Numbered from the stretch's first letter, positions 1 through 7,461 are shown. The stretch: DNA of 9,874 bases from CAZXBB01 sp964638815 (GCA_964638815.1 CAZXBB010000155.1:1-9874), one strand, 5' to 3'. Numbers and translations are program-made. The notes: generated by a model from the sequence alone, not told the origin.

Positions 1-1
1 G

Positions 2-1258
2 ATCGCCCAGGCGCAGTTCGACGGGGTGGCGAGCAAACTCGAACTCGGCCGCGGGGCGCGCGATCTCCTGCGCAGCCCCCTCCGGGAATACTCGTTCGCG
101 ATCCCCGTGCACATGGATGACGGCCAGTTGCGCGTCTTTCGCGGCTTCCGTGTTCACCACAACGACGCGCGCGGACCCTGCAAGGGCGGTGTGCGATTCC
201 ACCCGCTCGAGACGCTGGACACGGTGCGGGCGCTCGCCATGTGGATGACGTGGAAGTGCGCGGTCGCGGACATCCCGCTCGGCGGGGGCAAGGGCGGGAT
301 CATCTGCGATCCGCACAATCTCAGCGCGGCGGAACAGGAGCGGCTCTGCCGCGGCTTCGTGCGACAGATGGTGCGCAACATGGGGCCCGCGCTCGACGTG
401 CCGGCGCCCGATGTCATGTCGTCATCGCAGCACATGCTCTGGATGCTCGACGAGTTCGAGACGATCCACGGGTGCAAGCAGCCGGGCTTCATCACCGGCA
501 AGCCCGTCGGCGTGGGAGGATCGCACGGGCGCACGGAGGCGACCGGGTTCGGCGTGGTGTTCACCATCCGCGAGGCGCTCAAGGAGCTTGGCATCCGGCC
601 GCAGGACACCCGGATGAGCATCCAGGGAATCGGGAACGTCGGTCAGTACTGCATCGAGCTCTACCGCCAGATCGGCGGAACGGTTACCTGCGTCGCGTGC
701 TGGGACCAGGAGGACGGGACGAGCTATGCCTACAGGAAGTCGGAAGGCATCGACCCGGCCGAGCTGCGGCTGATCACCGACCGCTTCGGCGGCATCGACA
801 GGAACAAGGCGATCGGCCGCGGATACGAGCAGCTTCCGGGCGAGGACTGGATCGCGCAGGACGTCGAGATCCTGGTCCCGGCGGCGCTCGAGAACCAGGT
901 CACGGAGGAGAGCGCGGGGCGGATCGCCGGCACGGTGAAGCTGGTCGCGGAGGCCGCGAACGGACCGACCTCGCCCGACGGCGACCGGGAGCTCAACGCG
1001 CGAGGCATCTACGTGATCCCCGATATCCTCGCGAATGCGGGAGGCGTCGTGTGCAGCTACTTCGAGCAGGTGCAGAGCAACATGAACTACTACTGGCCGA
1101 AGGACGAGGTGCTCGGCAAGCTCGACGTCAAGATGACGGCCGCGTTCATCGCCGTGAGCGAGCTCGCGCGGAAGCGAATGCTGACGCCGCGCGATGCGGC
1201 CTACCTGATCGCGGTCGATCGCGTGGCGCAGGCGTGCCGCGATCGCGGCTGGCTGTGA
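2..1258 (+). CDS. gdhA: Glu/Leu/Phe/Val dehydrogenase family protein, probably glutamate dehydrogenase (5' end outside window)
   Basis: This enzyme should catalyse reversible NAD(P)-dependent oxidative deamination of glutamate to 2-oxoglutarate and ammonium in the cytoplasm. The frame is open from position 2 and the residues before the GTG at 26 (IAQAQFDG) continue family similarity, so the gene starts upstream and probably lacks only a few codons; 418 residues are visible. Numbering from the GTG at 26, the substrate-binding segment PCKGGVRFHP has Lys53, MTWK has Lys77, GGGKGG has catalytic Lys89, and VPAPD has Asp129, matching the lysines and aspartate known in the family. The Rossmann turn is GIGNVG (201-206), where GFGNVG is more usual. 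NAGGVVCSYFEQVQ (337-350) is the typical C-terminal active-site stretch. Family membership is certain. Glutamate rather than leucine or phenylalanine as substrate is inferred from overall resemblance. It leads a probable operon with the two ATP-grasp genes downstream. Confidence 0.93.
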   Translation: MAQAQFDGVASKLELGRGARDLLRSPLREYSFAIPVHMDDGQLRVFRGFRVHHNDARGPCKGGVRFHPLETLDTVRALAMWMTWKCAVADIPLGGGKGGIICDPHNLSAAEQERLCRGFVRQMVRNMGPALDVPAPDVMSSSQHMLWMLDEFETIHGCKQPGFITGKPVGVGGSHGRTEATGFGVVFTIREALKELGIRPQDTRMSIQGIGNVGQYCIELYRQIGGTVTCVACWDQEDGTSYAYRKSEGIDPAELRLITDRFGGIDRNKAIGRGYEQLPGEDWIAQDVEILVPAALENQVTEESAGRIAGTVKLVAEAANGPTSPDGDRELNARGIYVIPDILANAGGVVCSYFEQVQSNMNYYWPKDEVLGKLDVKMTAAFIAVSELARKRMLTPRDAAYLIAVDRVAQACRDRGWL

Positions 1259-1288
1259 CGGGCCGGCGGGCATCGTGGCAGGGGGCTC

Positions 1289-1360
1289 GTCGCGGGACGC
1301 CTCGCGGGGCGCCTCGCGCAGCTCGTCGCGTGGCGCCTCGCGCGGCTCGTCGCTGGGCGG
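1289..1360. repeat. Six tandem copies of a degenerate 12-bp minisatellite
   Basis: Six 12-mers lie head to tail at 1289, 1301, 1313, 1325, 1337 and 1349, for example GTCGCGGGACGC, CTCGCGGGGCGC and GTCGCGTGGCGC, with consensus roughly (G/C)TCGCGnGGC(G/T)C. The array lies between the dehydrogenase stop and the likely start of the next gene. The frame of that gene stays open through it. If translation began at the GTG at 1275, the array would encode the four-residue repeat SRDA-SRGA-SRSS-SRGA-SRGS-SLGG. The period being a multiple of three keeps the frame open whatever the copy number. Confidence 0.8.
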
Positions 1361-1367
1361 ACACGCC

Positions 1368-1375
1368 GGAAGGGG
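1368..1375 (+). promoter_or_regulatory. Probable ribosome binding site for the first ATP-grasp gene
   Basis: GGAAGGGG lies 10 nt before a GTG at 1386 and 16 nt before the ATG at 1392, in the same frame. The spacing favours the GTG, though the ATG cannot be excluded. No comparable purine-rich site precedes the more upstream GTG at 1275. This site argues that the 12-bp repeat array is not translated. Confidence 0.45.
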
Positions 1376-1385
1376 CCGTCGAAGC

Positions 1386-3146
1386 GTGACGATGGGCGAA
1401 CAGAGACAGGATCGATGCGAAATCCCGGTCTTCGACCGGGCCCCGGCCGGGCCGTCGCTGCCGATCTCGCGCCTCGGAGGCGGCTCGATCGGCGGGAAGG
1501 CCGCCGGCCTCGCGTCGATCGCGGCGATCCTCGAATCGCAGATCGAGGCCGACGCGTTCCCCGGGGTCGAGCTGTGCGTGCCGAGACTGATCGTGATCGG
1601 GACCGACGTCTTCGACGCGTTCATGGAGCGCAACGACCTGGCGCGCGTGGCGTACGGCGATCTTCCCGACGAACGCATCGCCCACGCCTTCCAGGCAGCG
1701 AGCCTGCCGGTGGAGCTCGTCGGTGACCTGCGGGGCCTCATCGAGAAGACGCACCTGCCGCTCGCGGTGCGCTCGTCAAGTCTCCTCGAGGATGCGCTTC
1801 TTCGTCCGTTCGCCGGCGTCTACGAGACGAAGATGACGCCGAACGACCAGCACGACCCGTCGGACCGTTTCGCGAAGCTCGTCGAGGCCATCAAGTTCGT
1901 GTATGCATCGACCTTCTTCGCGGCCGCCCGGCGCTACATCCGGGCCACCGATCACGAGTCGGCCGACGAGAAGATGGCAGTCGTCATCCAGGAGGTGATG
2001 GGGCGACGCCACGACCGGCGCTTCTATCCGGATCTCTCCGGAGTCGGCCGCACGCACAATTTCTACGCCACGCGCGGGCGACCCGAGGACGGCGTGGTGG
2101 ACCTCGCGCTCGGTCTCGGCAAGACGATCGTGGACGGCGGGCTGAGCTGGACGTACTGTCCGAAGCTCCCGCACATTCCGCCGCCGTTCGCATCCGCCCG
2201 TGACATGCTGAAGAACACGCAGCGAACCTTCTGGGCCGTCGGCATGGGGCGACCGCCAGCGTTCGATCCGGTCCGCGAGACGGAATATCTCGTGGAGGCC
2301 GACCTCGCCGCCGCCGAGTACGACGACACCCTGCGCCTTCTCGCCTCGACCTACCTCGCCGAGTCCGATCGCATCTGGCCGGGAGTCGGCCGCGACGGTG
2401 CGCGCGTGCTCAACTTCGCGCCGCTCCTCGATCGCGGACCGATTCCGTTCAATGCCGCCCTGATGCGGATGATGGACGCGTGCCGCGCGACGCTCGGGAC
2501 CGACGTCGAGATCGAGTTCGCGATGACGCTGCCGGCCCGCGGCGAACCGGGCGACGCCCGGCTCGGGTTCCTCCAGGTGCGACCGATGCTCGTGTCGGAC
2601 GAGCGCGTGGACGTGAGCGAGGACGAGCGTACGGGTCCGGCGACGCTCGTGGTCTCGGATTACGTCATGGGAAACGGGACCCGCCGGGATCTCTCCGACG
2701 TCGTGTTCGTGCGGCCGGCAACCTTCGAGACGAAGCACACGCGCGAGATCGCCCGCGAGATCGACGACTTCAACACGAAGCTGCTCGCCGAGGAGCGACC
2801 CTACCTCCTCATCGGGTTCGGCCGCTGGGGCAGCTCCGATCCGTGGCTGGGCATTCCAGTGGACTGGGGTCAGATCTGCGGCGCGCGGGTCATCATCGAA
2901 GCCTCGCGCCCCGACATGATCACGGAAATGAGCCAGGGCTCGCACTTCTTTCACAACATATCGAGCTTCCGCGTGGGCTACTTCTCGGTGGGGGGGGAGC
3001 GGGGCGCGATCGACTGGGAGTGGCTCGAGCGGCAGCCGACCGTCCGTTCGTCGCGGTTCGTCGCGCACGTGCGCCTCGACGCGCCGCTCCTCGTGAAGAT
3101 CGACGGGCGCACGGGAACGGGCGTCATCAGACGCGAGGAAGCATGA
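1386..3146 (+). CDS. PEP/pyruvate-binding (PPDK_N-type ATP-grasp) protein without the phospho-histidine domain
   Basis: This 586-residue protein has the nucleotide-binding domain of PEP synthase and pyruvate phosphate dikinase. From the GTG at 1386 the signatures run: GGGSIGGKAAGL (31-42, Lys38), VRSSSLLED (128-136, Arg129), IQEVMG (201-206), SGV (218-220), LALGLGKTIVDGG (240-252), DVEIEFA (373-379) and GFLQVRP (394-400), the family's Q-x-R-P end. No swivelling domain with TGGxxSH and no PEP-binding barrel follow, so it cannot be a complete PEP synthase. The last ~190 residues instead contain GFGRWGSSDPWLGIPV (477-492) and QGSHFFHN (His520), shared with the next gene. A dikinase-like phosphotransfer on an unknown acceptor is plausible but unproven. 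It follows the dehydrogenase by 127 nt and overlaps the next gene by 4 nt. The start could also be the ATG at 1392 or, less likely, the GTG at 1275. Confidence 0.85.
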   Translation: MTMGEQRQDRCEIPVFDRAPAGPSLPISRLGGGSIGGKAAGLASIAAILESQIEADAFPGVELCVPRLIVIGTDVFDAFMERNDLARVAYGDLPDERIAHAFQAASLPVELVGDLRGLIEKTHLPLAVRSSSLLEDALLRPFAGVYETKMTPNDQHDPSDRFAKLVEAIKFVYASTFFAAARRYIRATDHESADEKMAVVIQEVMGRRHDRRFYPDLSGVGRTHNFYATRGRPEDGVVDLALGLGKTIVDGGLSWTYCPKLPHIPPPFASARDMLKNTQRTFWAVGMGRPPAFDPVRETEYLVEADLAAAEYDDTLRLLASTYLAESDRIWPGVGRDGARVLNFAPLLDRGPIPFNAALMRMMDACRATLGTDVEIEFAMTLPARGEPGDARLGFLQVRPMLVSDERVDVSEDERTGPATLVVSDYVMGNGTRRDLSDVVFVRPATFETKHTREIAREIDDFNTKLLAEERPYLLIGFGRWGSSDPWLGIPVDWGQICGARVIIEASRPDMITEMSQGSHFFHNISSFRVGYFSVGGERGAIDWEWLERQPTVRSSRFVAHVRLDAPLLVKIDGRTGTGVIRREEA

Positions 3147-6100
3147 GCTCCGGCGACGGCGACAGGCCGATCGAGCGGGTCCTCGACGCACTCCAGGAGC
3201 GCGCGAAGGAGCTGAACTGCCTGTACCGCGTGGACGAGGTCCTCGGCCGGGGAGACGTCCGGTCGCGCGACATCTTCACGGAGCTGGTCCGCTCGCTGCC
3301 GCAGGGATGGCAGTTCCCGCATGATTGCCGGGCGCAGCTCAAGATCGGCGGGGAGGTGTACAAGTCGGGCGAGTTCCACGAGACGCCCTGGGTGATGCGG
3401 GCGGCAATCGCGTTCGGGGGCGAATCGGTCGGCGAGATCGCGATCTACTACACCGAAAAGCACCCCCCGGCCGACGAGGGGCCGTTCCTGCAACAGGAGC
3501 GTCGGCTCATCAGCGCGATCGCGGAGCGGATCGGACTCTTCGTGATGCAGCAGCGCATGCGCCGCGCGCACCGGGGCCTCGAGAACATCACCCATCCGGT
3601 GTCCGACGCCGGCGGCCAGCCGTGGCGCGTGCTGCTCGAGTTCCTCGCGCGCAGCGACCCGGGGCTGCTGGCGCGTCTGACCCGCAAGATGATCAATCAT
3701 CTCTGCTGGTCCGGCGACGAGAAGGCGGAGGCGCTCCTTCAGGAAAGTCTCTCCGACGATTTCCGGCTGGCGACCGCCGACGACGGCAACAACCGTCCGC
3801 TCGGCCGCGAGCTGGTCCGGCGCACGCCCGACCTCACCGATCGCGTCTTCGACCTGGCGGGCCGCCATCTCAGCGAGCGCGAGGTGATCACCTGCGTGCA
3901 GGCCTGGATCAACGAAGAGAAATCGACGTTTCTCATCAAGGCGCTGGAGAACCCCGGCACAGGTCTCACCGAGGTCGCGCAGGCCATCGAGCGGTTCGAG
4001 AGCGCCGACATCAACGAGGCCGAGCTGCCGTTCTCCGTGCAGACCAGCCTGCGCGTCGCGCTGCTCCGCCGGTTCTTCGTCGATCAGCTCGAGTTCATCA
4101 ACGCCGCGAAGGACTTCGTCGCGGTCAGGGATTTCTTCGGGCTCGTGCACCATCTCGTGCACCCGGCGAACAGCCAGGGCAAGCTCGGAGGCAAGGGCGC
4201 TGGACTCTTCCTGGCCACGCAGGTCATCAGCAAGTCGCCGGAGTGCGCCGAGCTGTGCCGCAACCTGAAGGTGCCGAAGACCTGGTACGTCGCATCGGAC
4301 GGTCTTCTCGACTTCGTGCACCACAACAACCTCGAGGAGGTCTACAACCGAAAGTACATGGAGATCGAGGCGGTGCGGCGGGATTACCCCCACCTGATCA
4401 GGGTGTTCAAGAGCTCACAGTTCCCGCCGGCCATGGTGCGCGGGCTCGCCGCCGCACTCGACGACTTCGAGGACCGTCCGATCATCGTGCGCAGCTCGAG
4501 CCTGCTCGAGGACCGCGTCGGGTCAGCCTTCTCCGGCAAGTACAAGAGTCTCTTCCTGGCGAACCAGGGCACGAAGAAGGCGCGGCTCGCGGCGCTCGTG
4601 GACGCCATCTCGGAGGTCTACGCGTCCGTGTTCTCGCCGGACCCGATCGAGTACCGCACCGAGCGCGGCCTTCTCGACTTCCGCGAAGAGATGGGCATCC
4701 TCATCCAGGAGGTCGTCGGACGCCGGGCCGGGCGCTATTTCGCTCCGGCGTTCTCGGGCGTCGCCTTCAGCAACAACGACTTCCGGTGGTCACCGAGAAT
4801 CCGACGCGAGGACGGGCTGGTCCGCCTGGTTCCCGGGCTCGGGACGCGCGCCGTTGACCGCATGAACGACGACTACCCCGTTCTGTTCTCGCCGGGGCAG
4901 CCCGGGCTGCGCGTCAACGCGACGACCGACGAGATCGTGCGTTACTCGCCGCGTCAGGTCGACGTCATCAACCTCGAGACGAACGCGTTCGAGACGATCC
5001 CCGTCAATGACTTCCTGGCGGAGGCAGGCGAAGCGTTCCCGAACCTCCGCGGCATGATCTCGATCGTCGACGGGGACCGGATTCGCCGGCCCTCCATGCT
5101 CGAGCCGGACTGGGACACGGACGAAGTCGTCGTCACCTTCGAGGGCCTGCTCGACGGCGATCCGCTCGTGGCGCAGCTCGACACGCTGCTGACGGTACTG
5201 CGGAAGAAGCTCGGCTTCCCGATCGACCTCGAGTTCTCGCACGACGGCGAGAGCCTCTATCTTCTCCAGTGCCGCACCCAGAGCTCCTCCCGCCAGCGCG
5301 CGCCGGACGCGATCCCGCGCGACATCCCGCGGCAGTCGATGCTCTTCTCGGCGAAGCGGCATGTCTCCAACGGAAGCGTTCCGGATATCACCCACGTCGT
5401 GTACGTCGATCCCGAGGCGTACGCCCGCATCGCGGACATCGGCGATCTCCGGCAGGTCGGCCGGGCCGTCGGCAAGTTGAACCGCCTGCTGCCGAAACGC
5501 CAGTTCATCCTGATGGGTCCGGGGCGCTGGGGCAGCCGCGGCGACATCAGGCTGGGCGTCAGCGTGACCTATTCCGAGATCAACAACACTGCGGTCCTCA
5601 TCGAGATCGCGCGGCGCAAGGGCGACTACCTGCCCGAGCTTTCGTTCGGCACCCATTTCTTCCAGGACCTGGTCGAAGCCGAGATCCTCTATCTCCCGCT
5701 CTACCCGGACGAACCGGGCATCGTCTTCAACGAGCCGTTCCTTCGCCGCGCGCCGAACATGCTGGCCGAGCTCGCACCGGAGTTTGCGCACCTCGCGGAG
5801 GCGCTCCGCGTCATCGACGTGCCCCGGGAGACCGGGGGAAAGATCCTGCGCCTGCTCCTGAACGCCGACCTCGACGAGGCCGTCGGCCTGTTCGCCTCGC
5901 GCTCGCAGCCCGCATCGGGCGTCGCTCTCGCGGACGGCGGGGACGCGCATCCGGTCGTCGAGGAGGAGGATCACTGGCGCTGGCGTCTGCGTATGGCCGA
6001 GCAGATCGGCGCGCGGATGGACGCAGCCCGCTACCACGTCAAGGGTCTCTACCTCGTCGGAAGCACGAAGAACGCCACGGCCGGACCCGGCAGCGACATC

Positions 6101-6343
6101 GACCTGCTCGTCCACGATGGCGGCGCGTCGGCCGCTCGGGAGGAGCTGAGCACGTGGCTCGACGGCTGGAGCCAGGCGCTCGCCGAGATCAACTACCTGC
6201 GGACGGGCTATCGGATCGACCGGCTGCTGGACGTTCACTTCGTCACCGATCACGACATCGCGCAGCAGACGAGCTTCGCGGTCAAGATCGGCGCCATCAC
6301 CGATGCCGCGCGGCCGCTGCCCCTCGGCGGGGCGGTCAGTTGA
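3143..6343 (+). CDS. Multidomain GAF / PPDK_N ATP-grasp / nucleotidyltransferase protein
   Basis: This 1066-residue protein starts at an ATG overlapping the previous stop (ATGA at 3143-3146), with GAGGAA just upstream, so translation is probably coupled. Domains in order: a GAF-like sensor (about 20-140; ELNCLYRVDEVL, then DEGPFLQQERRLISAIAERIG as in GAF domains of sensor kinases); an unassigned, probably helical segment (about 160-330); the ATP-grasp domain with GKLGGKGAGL (346-355, Lys351), VRSSSLLED (449-457, Arg450), ILIQEVVG (519-526), FSGVAFS (537-543), LVPGLGTRAVDR (562-573), IDLEFSHDG (694-702) and LLQCRTQ (707-713); the module with MGPGRWGSRG (791-800) and FGTHFFQD (His838); and a pol-beta-type nucleotidyltransferase at about 945-1060 with Gly973-Ser974, Asp985-x-Asp987 and a candidate third carboxylate at Asp1026 or Asp1030. 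The phospho-His domain is absent. The ATP-grasp and module are paralogous to the preceding protein. A sensory or regulatory enzyme is my inference; the substrate is unknown. Confidence 0.88.
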   Translation: MSSGDGDRPIERVLDALQERAKELNCLYRVDEVLGRGDVRSRDIFTELVRSLPQGWQFPHDCRAQLKIGGEVYKSGEFHETPWVMRAAIAFGGESVGEIAIYYTEKHPPADEGPFLQQERRLISAIAERIGLFVMQQRMRRAHRGLENITHPVSDAGGQPWRVLLEFLARSDPGLLARLTRKMINHLCWSGDEKAEALLQESLSDDFRLATADDGNNRPLGRELVRRTPDLTDRVFDLAGRHLSEREVITCVQAWINEEKSTFLIKALENPGTGLTEVAQAIERFESADINEAELPFSVQTSLRVALLRRFFVDQLEFINAAKDFVAVRDFFGLVHHLVHPANSQGKLGGKGAGLFLATQVISKSPECAELCRNLKVPKTWYVASDGLLDFVHHNNLEEVYNRKYMEIEAVRRDYPHLIRVFKSSQFPPAMVRGLAAALDDFEDRPIIVRSSSLLEDRVGSAFSGKYKSLFLANQGTKKARLAALVDAISEVYASVFSPDPIEYRTERGLLDFREEMGILIQEVVGRRAGRYFAPAFSGVAFSNNDFRWSPRIRREDGLVRLVPGLGTRAVDRMNDDYPVLFSPGQPGLRVNATTDEIVRYSPRQVDVINLETNAFETIPVNDFLAEAGEAFPNLRGMISIVDGDRIRRPSMLEPDWDTDEVVVTFEGLLDGDPLVAQLDTLLTVLRKKLGFPIDLEFSHDGESLYLLQCRTQSSSRQRAPDAIPRDIPRQSMLFSAKRHVSNGSVPDITHVVYVDPEAYARIADIGDLRQVGRAVGKLNRLLPKRQFILMGPGRWGSRGDIRLGVSVTYSEINNTAVLIEIARRKGDYLPELSFGTHFFQDLVEAEILYLPLYPDEPGIVFNEPFLRRAPNMLAELAPEFAHLAEALRVIDVPRETGGKILRLLLNADLDEAVGLFASRSQPASGVALADGGDAHPVVEEEDHWRWRLRMAEQIGARMDAARYHVKGLYLVGSTKNATAGPGSDIDLLVHDGGASAAREELSTWLDGWSQALAEINYLRTGYRIDRLLDVHFVTDHDIAQQTSFAVKIGAITDAARPLPLGGAVS

Positions 6344-7199
6344 TCGTCGCCCGCGTCGCGTCCGCGGGGCGCTCGGGGTCGAAGCTGACGAGGGCGAGCT
6401 CCGGACCATCGTGCGCGGCCGACAGCATGTGCGTGCGCCCGATGCGGTCGCGCCACGCACCGGTCAGACGCGCCGACTCGTGCACGTGCCCGTGCAGCGT
6501 GAGCAGCGGCTGACGGGCCTCGATGAGCCGGCGAATCGCGATGCTGCCGACGTGGACGTCGAGCGGAACGTGATCGACGAGGCGACCGTCGAGCGCCGCG
6601 CGATCGAGACGCGTGTCGTACGGCGGCGAATGAAAGAGGAGGATCGCCTGCGAGAGGTCATCGTCGGCCGTGAGGCGATCGAGGTCGCCGCGGATCGTCG
6701 CGTACCGCTCCCGGTGCGGTTCGACGGCGACGGTGCGCACGCCCTGCTCCGGGCTGACGCATCCCGGGTCCACGTATTGCGACACGTCGTAGCGCTCCCA
6801 GTCCTTCAGTCGGAAGGGTGTCGGGGGGACGTACGAGTATCCGTAGATCGTGTAGGGGCCGAGTGTCAGGCGGCGATCGTGCGCGTACGTCCACAGGCCG
6901 GCCGCGTCCCCTTCGAGGAATGCAGGCTCCTCGCTGCGCGGGTCGTCGTTGCCGAGAATGAGGAAGATCCGGGGCCAGGCGTCGCCGAGCCGCTCGCGGA
7001 GCGCGCGGCAGGAGGGCGCGAGGAGGTCGTTCACGAGATCCGCGGGGTCACCGGGCCCGGCGCCCGCGCCCGCGAACGGAGGCAGCAGGTCACCGCCGAG
7101 GAACACGCACGCGGGGCGCGTGGCCTCGATCGCGCGGAAGAGCGCCCGGTACCGGGTCGCGCTCCCGTGCAGGTCGGATGCGAAGAGACAGGCGGGCAT
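6336..7199 (-). CDS. Calcineurin-like metallophosphoesterase
   Basis: This 287-residue cytoplasmic protein (no signal peptide or membrane segment seen) should hydrolyse a phosphomonoester or phosphodiester with two active-site metals. All family motifs appear in order, numbered from the ATG at 7199: SDLHG (Asp9, His11), GGDL (Asp37), GNDD (84-86, in place of the commoner GNHD), FHSPP (His190) and LHGHVH (His238, His240). The GNDD variant keeps the bridging Asn but lacks the usual proton-donor His, which may affect activity or specificity. An upstream TTG at 7235 is in frame, but starting at 7199 puts SDLHG at its usual position near the N terminus. The gene is convergent with the ATP-grasp operon and overlaps its last gene by 8 nt. 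It is divergent from the DinB gene. The substrate cannot be told from the sequence. Confidence 0.88.
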   Translation of the reverse strand: MPACLFASDLHGSATRYRALFRAIEATRPACVFLGGDLLPPFAGAGAGPGDPADLVNDLLAPSCRALRERLGDAWPRIFLILGNDDPRSEEPAFLEGDAAGLWTYAHDRRLTLGPYTIYGYSYVPPTPFRLKDWERYDVSQYVDPGCVSPEQGVRTVAVEPHRERYATIRGDLDRLTADDDLSQAILLFHSPPYDTRLDRAALDGRLVDHVPLDVHVGSIAIRRLIEARQPLLTLHGHVHESARLTGAWRDRIGRTHMLSAAHDGPELALVSFDPERPADATRATIN

Positions 7200-7362
7200 C
7201 GCCCCATTGTCGCCCGCGGACGCTCCGGCGCCCAAGTCAGGGGCGGTCGTGCCGTCGGTGCGTTCGGTCCGGCTCCCGTCGGTCGCCCCCGCCTCCTCGA
7301 CGGCTGATCATGCCTCGACCCCGCACACGCAGCGCGCGAAGCGCGTCGAACGCTCGTGGTCC

Positions 7363-7390
7363 TTGCATCGCGGCAGGCTTCATGAATAAT
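7363..7390 (+). promoter_or_regulatory. Possible sigma70-type promoter for the DinB-family gene
   Basis: AATAAT at 7385-7390 matches the -10 consensus at five of six positions and stands out in very GC-rich DNA. TTGCAT at 7363-7368, 16 nt upstream, is a weak -35 match (TTG only). Transcription would start near 7397 and give a leader of about 65 nt before the ATG at 7462. This is a prediction from consensus only. Confidence 0.35.
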
Positions 7391-7400
7391 CCGGCCGGAC

Positions 7401-7426
7401 GACCCGGTTCATGCATGATGCGGGTC
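7401..7426. promoter_or_regulatory. 26-bp interrupted dyad, candidate operator or leader hairpin
   Basis: GACCCG (7401-7406) and CGGGTC (7421-7426) form outer arms around the perfect 10-bp palindrome TCATGCATGA (7409-7418). Both share the same centre, between 7413 and 7414, and only two positions per arm do not pair. It lies just downstream of the candidate -10 box and 25 nt before the ribosome binding site of the DinB gene. A repressor bound here would block that promoter. As RNA it could fold into a hairpin. Confidence 0.45.
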
Positions 7427-7450
7427 CGCCTCCCGACTCATTCGATGCAC

Positions 7451-7456
7451 GGAGAA
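7451..7456 (+). promoter_or_regulatory. Ribosome binding site of the DinB-family gene
   Basis: GGAGAA lies 5 nt before the ATG at 7462. It decides that start over an in-frame ATG at 7411, which sits inside the palindrome and has no such site. Confidence 0.6.
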
Positions 7457-7461
7457 CGACC

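Noticed and set aside
26..28. GTG as the true start of the dehydrogenase
   Set aside because: The codons before it continue the conserved AQFDxVASKL-type N terminus, so the gene begins before the window.
1275..1385. Translated N-terminal SRGx tail on the first ATP-grasp protein
   Set aside because: There is no ribosome binding site before 1275, and the tail is repeat-derived. A better site precedes 1386. Kept as a finding because it cannot be excluded.
2480..3142. Upstream extension of the multidomain protein
   Set aside because: The frame is open here but overlaps the ATP-grasp gene, whose own frame carries all the conserved motifs. The extension is Arg/Gly-rich and the start at 3143 is coupled to the preceding stop.
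1776..3191. 471-codon open frame on the minus strand
   Set aside because: It lies opposite the first ATP-grasp gene, is rich in Arg, Val, Glu and His with no recognisable domain, and results from high GC at third codon positions.
2978..4393. 471-codon open frame on the minus strand
   Set aside because: It is antisense to the GAF/ATP-grasp gene, has no family motif and shows the same shadow-type composition.
4790..6460. 556-codon open frame on the minus strand
   Set aside because: It is antisense to the strongly supported multidomain gene and overlaps the metallophosphoesterase in another frame; its translation is low-complexity.
7331..7347. CGCGC-GAA-GCGCG hairpin between the divergent genes
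   Set aside because: A five-base stem made only of C and G is expected by chance in DNA this GC-rich, and no T-run or promoter context supports it.
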